From a virus: a DNA stretch of 48,533 bases. The notes under the pieces were generated by a model, which worked only from the letters and a program-made list of their open reading frames with translations, had not been told where the DNA came from and searched no databases. The translations under genes and the position numbers were made by a program. Each line of letters opens with the position of its first letter. Within the stretch, counting starts at the first letter, position 1. Below are positions 22,330-32,100 of this stretch, piece by piece. The stretch is taken from positions 1 to 48,533 of IMG/VR virus record IMGVR_UViG_3300010399_000047; one strand, 5' to 3'.

Positions 22330-22333
22330 TTTT

Positions 22334-23569
22334 ATGGCCCAAACATTTCCTTACCAATATAGTGACTTATTTGCTTCGATTAATGGCCGTATTCATGGAA
22401 AGATCGGGCTTCTTACTAACCCGCGGACATTAATCAATGATGTGGTTAATGAGGTTTCAAATCTTTATTTACGCAGCTCTAAGAAAAAAGGGGTTTTAGC
22501 ACCTAACCTTTTTAACGACATTTATCAGTATGCAGCACCTTCAGATATTGATGGTGATAGCTTAATTGGCATCCAGCCGCAGAACATGAACAGGAGCCGC
22601 AAGAATATTTGGGATCTTGTTACAGAAGAAGAGTTTGATATTAGAAAACAAAGCTCGGATAACTTGGTGGCTTTTTCTGACCATTCTTTTGTGCGCGGGC
22701 TTTTAATTTCAAAGCACAATGGAAGCCTACAGGAATTATCTATTGCTGCAATACAGAGTTTAACAGGGGACAGCTCTAACGGAAGCTCTTGGACAGCTTT
22801 TGGCGCGGCCACAAATTTAAGGGCAGATTCTTACAATTTTATTAAAGGTAGTGGAAGCATAGAATTCGATATTTCTCCTACAGGTAACACTGCTGGAATT
22901 CAATTAACCACTGTAAATACTTTTGACTTGACTCAGTTTATTTCAGCAGCCAGTGCTTTTGATTGGGGATATATTAATACCTTGGCAAATGTTACGGGCG
23001 TAACTTTACGGGTAGGTAATAATTCCAGTAATTATTACCAGATGGTTATTACAGCTCCTAATGATGGTACCTCTTTTGTAAACGGTTGGAATTTAAATAG
23101 ATTTGATTTTAATTCCAAAACCACAGTCGGCTCACCTGTTTTTGGCTCTTTAAATTATGTAGCCATATTTTTTAATTTAGCCTCCGGATCTGTTACTGAT
23201 ACCGGTTACCGTTTCAACTGGCTTAATGCCAAACAGGGTAATATTTCTAATTTAATCTATTACAGTACTAATCCTTGGCAAACAATTGGAGGTGTAGCAA
23301 TCCCTCGTTCTACAGCTGATACAGATTATTTAATTTGTGATCAGGATGAATATAACCTAATGGTTGAAAAGGGTGTGGAAGTTTTAGGGATGGCCGCCCG
23401 TGAATATCAGGATTCTCAGATGGCCGCTGCCCGTTACGGTAATCCGGCGACTAAGCAGGGGATGGCTTGGGATTATAAACGTAATTATCCAACCGAGGCT
23501 TTAATGCTTACAAGTTCTTACCACTACATGGATAGAGGGCAAGATAATTCTAATATTTTTATAAGATAA
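22334..23569 (+). CDS. Probable tail adaptor/tubular protein, 411 aa
   Basis: Starts with a helical segment used by head-tail adaptors (RTLINDVVNEVSNLYLRSSK, about 31-50) and follows with beta domains (SIEFDISPTGNTAGIQLTTV). It lies directly before the nozzle-like protein, the order adaptor then nozzle as in T7-like phages. The middle part resembles a carbohydrate-binding jelly roll. The adaptor role is inferred from order and size. Confidence 0.6.
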   Translation: MAQTFPYQYSDLFASINGRIHGKIGLLTNPRTLINDVVNEVSNLYLRSSKKKGVLAPNLFNDIYQYAAPSDIDGDSLIGIQPQNMNRSRKNIWDLVTEEEFDIRKQSSDNLVAFSDHSFVRGLLISKHNGSLQELSIAAIQSLTGDSSNGSSWTAFGAATNLRADSYNFIKGSGSIEFDISPTGNTAGIQLTTVNTFDLTQFISAASAFDWGYINTLANVTGVTLRVGNNSSNYYQMVITAPNDGTSFVNGWNLNRFDFNSKTTVGSPVFGSLNYVAIFFNLASGSVTDTGYRFNWLNAKQGNISNLIYYSTNPWQTIGGVAIPRSTADTDYLICDQDEYNLMVEKGVEVLGMAAREYQDSQMAAARYGNPATKQGMAWDYKRNYPTEALMLTSSYHYMDRGQDNSNIFIR

Positions 23570-23579
23570 CTTTAATTAC

Positions 23580-25670
23580 TTGAGCGATTTTCTCATCGAC
23601 ATTAACGAATTCACGCAGGGGCTACAACTTTTGGAAGCGTCAATGGACGCTCCTATAGGTTCGGCGCGCGTGATGTCCAATATGCAAATTACTGATCGCG
23701 GCGGTATTGGCCCGCGCCCCGGCACTTCAATTTTGGGTACGTGGGATTCTGACACAACGGGCAGCGATGGATTTTATAATTTTTTAACCACTTCTATCGG
23801 TTTGGAGATTCCTGTTAAGGCCTCTAATGGAATTTTAAAATATTACCACCCAACTTTACTTGATTGGAAGCAATTAAAATCTGGTTATACAGCCGGCGCA
23901 GAGTTTGGTATGAAGGAGCATTTAGTTAATACCGATAATAATGACTACTTATATTTCTGTAATGCCAAAGAAAATTATTCCAGATGGACCGGAGCTATTA
24001 CCACTACTAATGGAGCGTTCGTTTCCGGAACCACTTTGACCGTGGCCTCAACTTTAAAGCCCGCAACTTTAGAGACTGGTACCTCAACATCTACTAGCGC
24101 TACTACTATAACTGATACTTCTAAAACTTGGGCTTCTTCCCAATTTGTTGGATTTTATGTGCTTATTACTTCTGGCACACAAGCGGGTGTGATCAGCAAG
24201 ATTACGGCCAACAATGCGACTTCTTTAACCTTCGATTCCATTACTGATCCAGGAGCTGGCGCGACTTACCAGGTTCGCGTTTTGAACTTCCCGCCTTCCG
24301 GTACATTGACTGTTGATACCACTTCTGTAGTTTATTCAGCTGTTCCGACTTCTACTACTTTTACAATTACGGATCCCGGCGTGGGATTTGCGAATGGCTC
24401 TGCCGTCACCATTCAGCCAAAAGAGTTTCCAGGCAACCCGAAAGGTAACAGGTTGGATAACTACATTACTCGTATGATTGTCGGTAATGTAACTTCCGGA
24501 ATGAGCTACGACAGTTCTGGAAATTTGATAGGGAATCAATCTAATGCCTCCATATATTTTAGTAAACAATTAGATGCTTCTGATTTTACTTTTTCCGCTG
24601 ACCGTACCACAGGCCAGGGGGGTATTGCTGCCATCCCTTCTGGCGGCGGCAAGATTACTGATGTTTCTAATTTTGAAGATACCTTCATTGTCTTTAAAAA
24701 ATATTATATTGAGCAAGATAAATTTTCTACCACAGACACCGCCGACTTACTCCAGCAAACTCCGCTTAAGCAGCAGTTTGGATCCGTTAATCATGTTATT
24801 AAGGGCCGCGATGATATTTATTTCATTACAGCTGATAACCAGATCACCAGCCTTGGTCGCGTAAAGCTTGCTGATACAGTACCTCAAACTGTAAATGTGG
24901 GATTGATTATAAAACGTTTAATTGATACTTTTGATTTTTCTTCAGTGGTGGGGCATGAATTTGCCCAGCGTATTTTGTTTGCCTGTAAAGACAGTTCGTC
25001 AGCTGCTAAAAATAACCAAATTATTGTTTATAACAAACAGAACAAAGCCTTTGAGGGTATTTGGTATCTAAACGCGTCTCAATTTGATTTGTACCAAGGT
25101 AAATTGTATGCCGCTGATTCCATTACTCCCAATATTTATCAGTTGTTTACCTCAGACCATAACGATACGCGCAGTGCGACCGTAAAATTTGGCATTACTT
25201 CAGAATGGAAATCTAACTGGATTCACTTAGTACCGCGCCGCAGCCGGTTCCGCGTTAAGCCTTCGCAATTTCAGATCATGGGGATTAATACTATGGCTTT
25301 TGAAGGTTATATCACGGACGGAACAGTAATAACTTTTTCTTTAATGAAAGATCTGTCTGATACCCCTGCACTTACTTTTAATTTTGGAATATTACCTGAG
25401 GACGAAGCTTACATGCAGGGAGCAGAGCTCGGCGCTTTTATGGGTTCTAATCCACTGGGACTACAACCTCTTGGGAGTATTTCGGATCCGACTCCGGACG
25501 GCAGTAGGCATTTTAAATTCATTATTTATTTCCCTGACATCTATAGTAATTACATTTCTATTGGAATAAATAACAGCGGTACTGACCAAGACTTTGAAGT
25601 AACTCGGTTTGGCATAGGCACATCTGAAGAGACAATCCAAAGTGCTGACAATATTAAATCATTAACTTAA
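23580..25670 (+). CDS. Nozzle-like tail tube protein, 696 aa
   Basis: N-terminus INEFTQGLQLLEASMDAPIG then MSNMQITDRGGIGPRPGTSI is the pattern I know from T7 gp12-like nozzle or tail-stabilisation proteins, whose beta-propeller closes the short tail. The rest is beta-rich with an inserted Thr/Ser domain. Start TTG 23580 has no Shine-Dalgarno; no ATG is nearby in frame. Confidence 0.72.
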   Translation: MSDFLIDINEFTQGLQLLEASMDAPIGSARVMSNMQITDRGGIGPRPGTSILGTWDSDTTGSDGFYNFLTTSIGLEIPVKASNGILKYYHPTLLDWKQLKSGYTAGAEFGMKEHLVNTDNNDYLYFCNAKENYSRWTGAITTTNGAFVSGTTLTVASTLKPATLETGTSTSTSATTITDTSKTWASSQFVGFYVLITSGTQAGVISKITANNATSLTFDSITDPGAGATYQVRVLNFPPSGTLTVDTTSVVYSAVPTSTTFTITDPGVGFANGSAVTIQPKEFPGNPKGNRLDNYITRMIVGNVTSGMSYDSSGNLIGNQSNASIYFSKQLDASDFTFSADRTTGQGGIAAIPSGGGKITDVSNFEDTFIVFKKYYIEQDKFSTTDTADLLQQTPLKQQFGSVNHVIKGRDDIYFITADNQITSLGRVKLADTVPQTVNVGLIIKRLIDTFDFSSVVGHEFAQRILFACKDSSSAAKNNQIIVYNKQNKAFEGIWYLNASQFDLYQGKLYAADSITPNIYQLFTSDHNDTRSATVKFGITSEWKSNWIHLVPRRSRFRVKPSQFQIMGINTMAFEGYITDGTVITFSLMKDLSDTPALTFNFGILPEDEAYMQGAELGAFMGSNPLGLQPLGSISDPTPDGSRHFKFIIYFPDIYSNYISIGINNSGTDQDFEVTRFGIGTSEETIQSADNIKSLT

Positions 25671-25674
25671 TTTT

Positions 25675-27756
25675 ATGACACAATTTGCCCCCTCAATACC
25701 AACTAAAAGACTTTCTGCGGCTATTCTTTCTACAGATATGGCCTTTAGTTTAAATAATTATTTAGCTTGGGATGCCAATACTTTAGTCGCGGCTGATTTT
25801 CCCGCCGTTGGGCGAGGTGTTTTTCGTAGCACGGCAAATAACCAAATCGAATTTTTTACTTTTGATCCTTCTACTATCGGTGGACCAATAACTATTTTAA
25901 CTCGTGGAAATGATTATAGAGGTGGTACTACAGATGGAGTGAAGCCAAAATACAACTGGCCGGCAAACTCTACACTTGTAGAACTTGGCAGCAATCCTCC
26001 GGCGGAAGCCGAAGATTATGTGGATAAGACTAGTGATGAAGGTATTTCTGGCGTAAAGACTTTTAACTCTCCTCCTGTTGTTCCTACGCCTGCTAATTCT
26101 ACTGATGCAGTAAATAAGAGTTATGCGGATAACCTGGCTCAAGGAGGCGGTGCCGATTCTTCCCCTACGGTAAAAGGAATTGGTCGTCTTTCAACTAGTC
26201 CCAATGTCACTAAAGGAACAGCTACAGTTACTATTGCTTCCCCAGCAATATTCACCCTCAACTCCCATGGGCTGACTGCTAATGACACAATCCAACTTAC
26301 TACCACAGGTGCGCTGCCGACTGGTCTTTCAGCCTCAACTACTTATTACGTCATTTCCACTGGACTGACTACCAACAACTTTGAAGTCTCGGCTACCTTG
26401 GGGGGCAATGCGATCAATACTTCCGGCACTCAAAGCGGGACACATACTTTGATTAAAACTACTCCAATTTTTGTTTCTACCATTGATCCTCAATTTGTAA
26501 ATTACTACGTAGAAACTGGATCTGCTAATGCTTATATTATTACTCCTTCTCCTTCGATTGGAGTATATACAGTTGGACAACGTTTTTCATTTAAAGCGAC
26601 AAATGCAAATACTACAACTTCAACTCTAAATATAAATGCTTTAGGAGCAAAAACTATTGTTAGAGCAGATGGCATAACAGCATTAGTAGCAAATGATATT
26701 CTTGCAGGACAAATTGTTTATGTTGAGTATGATGGAACAAATTTTGTAATGATTAGTGGTTCAGGAAATTTGCCGGTATCTATTTCAAGTATAGTCTATA
26801 AAGAATTTGGTGATGGGAATGACGGAACAATAGTTTTTGACGGTTCAACTACAATTCTAGGGTTAGTTCCGTCAGCTAGTGTATACACATTAACTCGTGA
26901 TATTTACCCGTTGAATATGACTGTTAATAGTGGGGTAACTATTATTACCGCTGGTTATAGGATTTATGTTAATACTGCTTTATCCAATAACGGAACAATT
27001 AAATATGATGGAAATAATGGTGGTACAGGTGGAAGTGGTGCAAGCGGTGGTGCAAGCGGTGGTGCTGCAGGGTCAGCTTTGTCTGCTGGAAGCATATTAG
27101 GTGGAACAGCAGGTCAGTCAGGCGGTACTGGATCTCCTTCGGGTGGGACAGCAGCTGGTGCAGGTGGAAATGGTGGTTCAGTTAGTGAATCTATAGGAGT
27201 TGCTGGAGTTGCTGGAGTTGCTGGAAATAGTGGAACAAATAGCGGTGGTGCAGGTGGATCCGCGGGTAGTGTAACAGCTTCTCAATTTATTCACTTATTC
27301 CAAAACATTTTCAACATGTACAGGAATAGTGGAACATCATTAGTCCAGGTTACTGGTTCGGCGGGTTCTGGTGGTGGTGGTGGGGGTGGTGGAAATGGTA
27401 CTAATGGAGATTATGGTGGTGGTGGTGGTGGTAGCGGTAGTTCCGGTGGTATTGTATTTATTAGCGCAAAGTCTATAGTCAATTCTGCGACAGGTATTAT
27501 ATCTAGCAAAGGCGGTAATGGTGGAACTGGGGGAGCCGGTGTCCATAGTGTTGGTACTGGAGGATTAGGCGGTGCAGGTGGTAGCGGTGGTAGCGGTGGT
27601 GCCATTGTTTTGATTTACCATTCTTATTCAAATAGTGGAAGTGTTACTGTAGCAGGTGGGTCTGGTGGAACTGGGGGAGCAAATGCAGGAACTGCTGGAA
27701 ATGGACCAAGTGGAAATGCAGGAAATTCAGGTGTAATCTTACAATTTGCTATATAA
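25675..27756 (+). CDS. Glycine-rich tail fibre/adhesin, 693 aa
   Basis: N-terminal 110 residues resemble virion-binding fibre bases. LTTTGALPTGLSASTTYYVI (about 205-225) is a repeat common in phage fibres. Residues about 440-690 are Gly-rich (GGTGGSGASGGASGGAAGSA), like the polyglycine-II adhesin tips of T-even gp38 proteins. It is the likely receptor-binding protein. Gly runs are coded by GGT/GGA repeats, a place for copy-number change. Starts after TAATTTT. Confidence 0.78.
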   Translation: MTQFAPSIPTKRLSAAILSTDMAFSLNNYLAWDANTLVAADFPAVGRGVFRSTANNQIEFFTFDPSTIGGPITILTRGNDYRGGTTDGVKPKYNWPANSTLVELGSNPPAEAEDYVDKTSDEGISGVKTFNSPPVVPTPANSTDAVNKSYADNLAQGGGADSSPTVKGIGRLSTSPNVTKGTATVTIASPAIFTLNSHGLTANDTIQLTTTGALPTGLSASTTYYVISTGLTTNNFEVSATLGGNAINTSGTQSGTHTLIKTTPIFVSTIDPQFVNYYVETGSANAYIITPSPSIGVYTVGQRFSFKATNANTTTSTLNINALGAKTIVRADGITALVANDILAGQIVYVEYDGTNFVMISGSGNLPVSISSIVYKEFGDGNDGTIVFDGSTTILGLVPSASVYTLTRDIYPLNMTVNSGVTIITAGYRIYVNTALSNNGTIKYDGNNGGTGGSGASGGASGGAAGSALSAGSILGGTAGQSGGTGSPSGGTAAGAGGNGGSVSESIGVAGVAGVAGNSGTNSGGAGGSAGSVTASQFIHLFQNIFNMYRNSGTSLVQVTGSAGSGGGGGGGGNGTNGDYGGGGGGSGSSGGIVFISAKSIVNSATGIISSKGGNGGTGGAGVHSVGTGGLGGAGGSGGSGGAIVLIYHSYSNSGSVTVAGGSGGTGGANAGTAGNGPSGNAGNSGVILQFAI

Positions 27757-27778
27757 CTTATTAAATTAACTTTCTTTT

Positions 27779-29170
27779 ATGGACGATACACCTTCAACAA
27801 CAAATACAACCGTCCCAGATGGTGGGCTGCGTTTCGGTAACGACTTGGTTACTATCCCTAAAGCTCCCGCAGTCGGTCCGACCGATAATTCGAATTCTAA
27901 CTATACGGTTCAGCCGGGTTTTTTCGGTGCGCAGCCTAGTTCGTCTGTCGTCACTACTTCCAATTCGGCGCAGAACTCAGTTGATAATACTAAAAGCAGT
28001 ATTGATAGCCAATCGCCGAGCGTACTTCCTCCGGCCCCAAGCCCAACAGGATCAACTGGTTCACCTACCACCTATACCTGGTTTGATGGCAGTAGCGGCC
28101 ACTTAACTCCGGACGTAAACGGCTACGGCACTATCGGCTATAACGCTGCCAATGATCCCAATGTCCAAAATGAAGTTACTTCCGGAAATCAAATTTATGC
28201 CAACCAGGAAACCGCCCTCCAGCAGCAACGCGACCAGGCTATTGCGAACTTAACCCAGCAAGAAAATCAGGATGTCGCCGCGTTAAATACTACTCAGGCG
28301 AATGAAACTGGAGGTTCGACCCGTAATCTTTTGGCTATGGGTGGATACCTTGGTAATAATTCTTTCTCCAATTCTTATTTAGTCAGTTTGCAGGTTAGCC
28401 ATGAACAAGCTATGCAAACCCTACAAGCTAAGTACCAATCCGCGATTCAGGCGGCACAAAATGCATACACCAACAATGATTTTACTTTAGCAGAAAAAGA
28501 AGTAGCTAATGCCAGCGCCATCCAGAAAGCGGCGCAGGACAGGAATACGGAGTTTTTGAATCAGACGGATAAGATTCAGACGGAGGCGAGGGCGGCAGCG
28601 GCTGCTGAGCAGACTCAACTGCGAGATGCCCAAACTTTTGCAAAAGACAACAATCTTACCTCACCGTATTATCAATATCCCGGATCATCCCAAGTTTATG
28701 ATACTCGCACAGGTCTTCAAGTTACTGCCGATCAATACGCCACGGCCGGAGGAGCTGGAGAAAAAGGTAATTATAGTGACATTCAAGTTATTCAGCCCCA
28801 AGATAAACATTCCCCTGCATATACCGAATGGCAGGATTACCTTTCTACAGGTGGTAAATTATCTTTCAATGATTATGAGAACATGGATGCAAATAGGAAA
28901 GCAAGCCATGTAACAAATATTACTTATAATCAGCAGCAACAGCAAACCCAAGCACAAAATGTAGCTGATACTGTAGCCCAATGGAAGCAAAATAATGTTT
29001 TCCAGGGCAATGGCAAAATTTCTTCTTCCGATTATAAATTTGCTAAAGAGCAATGGGTAAGTAATAAAATTGGAACGGCAAAAGAATTTGATGATAATTT
29101 TTCAGGATATGCGGATCAATCGGGAGCTACTTGGAAACAAGATTATGATATAACTTCAACCTCACCTTAA
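27779..29170 (+). CDS. Probable internal virion (ejection) protein, 463 aa
   Basis: A disordered Ser/Thr/Pro N-terminus precedes a long Gln/Ala coiled coil (about 130-290, QETALQQQRDQAIANLTQQE) and a polar C-terminus. Position after the tail genes and just before a 1397-residue protein matches the inner-core genes of podoviruses. No enzymatic motif. Confidence 0.6.
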   Translation: MDDTPSTTNTTVPDGGLRFGNDLVTIPKAPAVGPTDNSNSNYTVQPGFFGAQPSSSVVTTSNSAQNSVDNTKSSIDSQSPSVLPPAPSPTGSTGSPTTYTWFDGSSGHLTPDVNGYGTIGYNAANDPNVQNEVTSGNQIYANQETALQQQRDQAIANLTQQENQDVAALNTTQANETGGSTRNLLAMGGYLGNNSFSNSYLVSLQVSHEQAMQTLQAKYQSAIQAAQNAYTNNDFTLAEKEVANASAIQKAAQDRNTEFLNQTDKIQTEARAAAAAEQTQLRDAQTFAKDNNLTSPYYQYPGSSQVYDTRTGLQVTADQYATAGGAGEKGNYSDIQVIQPQDKHSPAYTEWQDYLSTGGKLSFNDYENMDANRKASHVTNITYNQQQQQTQAQNVADTVAQWKQNNVFQGNGKISSSDYKFAKEQWVSNKIGTAKEFDDNFSGYADQSGATWKQDYDITSTSP

Positions 29171-29174
29171 CCTT

Positions 29175-32100
29175 ATGAGTTTAATGGGCGACTCTTTAGC
29201 CAGTCATTATGGGGGTTCCCAGACTGCCTCGGCTACAAAATCAACAACGACAACTCCTCCTGCTAAAACAGGGGCTCCTTCGGCGATGGCTACTGCTCTG
29301 TCTAATTATTATAAAAATAAACCCGCCCCTACTGCACCAGCACCCGCCCCTACACCTCAACCGGGCCCAGTTAAAAGTTTTTTTCAAGGTGTTGGGAATG
29401 ATATTGGAGCCGCTGGGAAAGGTATAGGAAATTTTTTTAAATCTCTTGGAGGTTCATCTCAACCCCAAGGTATGGCTTTCCCTGTTGGTGCAGGGTTGCG
29501 ACAAACAGGCATCGGCCCGGGAACTGCTACTAATGCTAAAGCGCAAGTTATAAAGGAAGAGCAGCTTGGTTCGCAACCAGTACCAAAAACGCCATACAAC
29601 ATGAATGGTTCGGATGTTTCTAGTATGGCTCGTCAAATTCCGCGCACAGTAGCTTCGCTGGCCATGGGTAATAGCGGTCAGACGATTGAGCCTACGACCA
29701 TGGATCCAATTTCTAGATTTTTATTAGGCGATGAATCTATTAAGTCATTGCCAACTCAGGCTTCGGAAACAGAACAAAATTTGAACCAAGCTGGGGTTAA
29801 AGGCAAAGCCGCAACTGGATTAGCCGTTACCGGAGTTGCTGCCAATGCAGTTTTAAATTTACTGCCGTTCCTGGCTCCCTTTGAAAAAGGCGCACAAGGG
29901 TTAGCTGATAACCTGGCCACAAATAGCGAAAAGGTTACTTTATCTCCTGAACAATTACAAGAATTAGCCACCCGACCACTTGCGGATGCCCAAGGTAATG
30001 AATTGGTCGGCGCGCAAAAAGCAGTAGGGGAGAGAGTACAGCAGATGGCTAAGTTTTATGCTGAAAAAGGGCAGTCAGTTACGCTTGATGCCCGCGCTCC
30101 AGCTGAGAGTGTTCCAGGGAAAATTGCAACTGCCATTGGAGGTAAAAACCAAGCACCATTTTTATCTATAGAAGAAGGCGGCACTCCAGTCGAAGGTGCA
30201 GGCGGTAGAGTCACACCATTTTCTCAGGAAGCTTTGCCGGCTCAGACTGAATCACAAGTTGCTCCGTTTGCGCATGAGGATTTAATACCAACTCCACGAG
30301 AGGCTCCAGCACCTTTTGCGCATGAGCAGGGACCTATACCTGTTGGATCTTTTCAGGCTATACATAATCTAGGTAATAGCCATACAGAATTAATGAATGT
30401 TGCTCAAGATGCTGAAAAAGCTGCGACCTATACTGATAATAATGGGGCTACGAGAGTTGATAGGGTTAAGGCTAAACAATTAGAAAAACAATATTTAGCA
30501 GATTCTTTGGAAAATAATAAACAAGCTTCGGTTGATTTTTATCATTCCTTGAATCCTGAGTTTAAGGTGGGTGACACTGTAAGCTATCAAAGATATAGTA
30601 AAGCTGGAAGTGCAATAGTCCATACTCAACAGGCTGATGGCTCTTTTATTGAAAAGCCGTCAAATGAAAGTATCGGAACTGCTCAAAAAGTAAAAATTAC
30701 CGGTGCTGAATTTGATACATCCTCTTCGTTGGATCAGCAACAAAAAACAGGATTCCCTGCGTCTTTTAAACTTGAAAATTTAGTAGGTAAAGATTTGTCT
30801 ACTGGAGAGGAAGTAAGAATCTATAAAAATGACTTGGTGAATGGTAAACACTTGGTGGATACTATTGAAAAAAAGCCAGAAGAGATATTAAAACAGTATT
30901 TGGATTTTCAAAAGGGCAATTTTAATATGGGCTACATGAGTTCGGGAGGGTCTACCCCACTTCAATTAAACGCCGAAATAATCCCCGGTCTTTCCAAGAC
31001 CATCCAGGAAGATATTATCCCGGGAGTTAAAGGTGTTTCTCAGCGCATGGCTGATATTTACCATGAAATAGCCAACACAGTTAATCCTATCAGATCAGCC
31101 CCGGCAGAAGCCTTAGATATTATTATGAAAAATAAAGGCGACTTTGAGCGCCAGGTTTTTCGTACTGAGCAGGCGCAGAAAGCCATCCAAAAAGCTTGGG
31201 ATAAGGTACCGGAAGGTGAATTTAAAAATCATTCAGAAGCAATAGCTACAAGAGATTCACGAAACCTAGAGTTCATGCACAAGGTAGAAACTGGCCAGTT
31301 TGTTGGTCCCGAGAATAAAGACCTAGCCGATAGTTATAGGGAACGATTAAATAATGCTTACCTTGCAATTTCCAAGTATAAAGATATACCACAGCTTGAA
31401 AACTTCTTCCCTCATTTTTGGGAAAAACCTGATGAAGTTGCAAAGAATTTTATGGCTCAGATGGCTGCCAAACGTCCTTTTGAAGGTGGTAAGTCTTTCC
31501 TACATCACCGTATTTTCAAGACAATCCAGGAAGGTATGGCTGCCGGTTATAAGCCCGTAACTACAAATCCCGAAGAACTCATGCAGATTTACGAAACCAG
31601 CGTGAGGCAGTTTGTCATGGCCCAAAAAATTGCAGCTGACCTGAAAAAAGTTGGTATGTGGAAATTTGTGCCTAGCGGCGGAAAACTTGAATTTGGATAT
31701 GCGTTTATAAACGATCCGATTGCCCGTGCTTATTTTCCACCGGAAATGCGTGAAGGCTTTGACGGATCACTAACAAAGACCTACCAACAGGCCGGCCAGT
31801 TTAGTGCGCCTGAATCAGTCGCCCGCCTCATCAATAATTACCTGTCGGTGAACTGGATTAACAAAAGCGCCATTGGTAGGAGTTTAATGCAGGCTAAAAA
31901 TTTTCTCACAGCTCTTCGCTTTGGGCTTTCCGCCTTTCACGGAACTCTTACAACTGTTACTTCTATAGTAAATGAGCTGGATGTTTCTATAGGCTATTTA
32001 GCTCAAGGCAAAATTACTGAGGCTATTAAACATGGGGTATCGTCTCCAGCCGCGGTAATTAAATACTGGAAAGATGGACAGAAGTTTTTTAAAGGCGACC

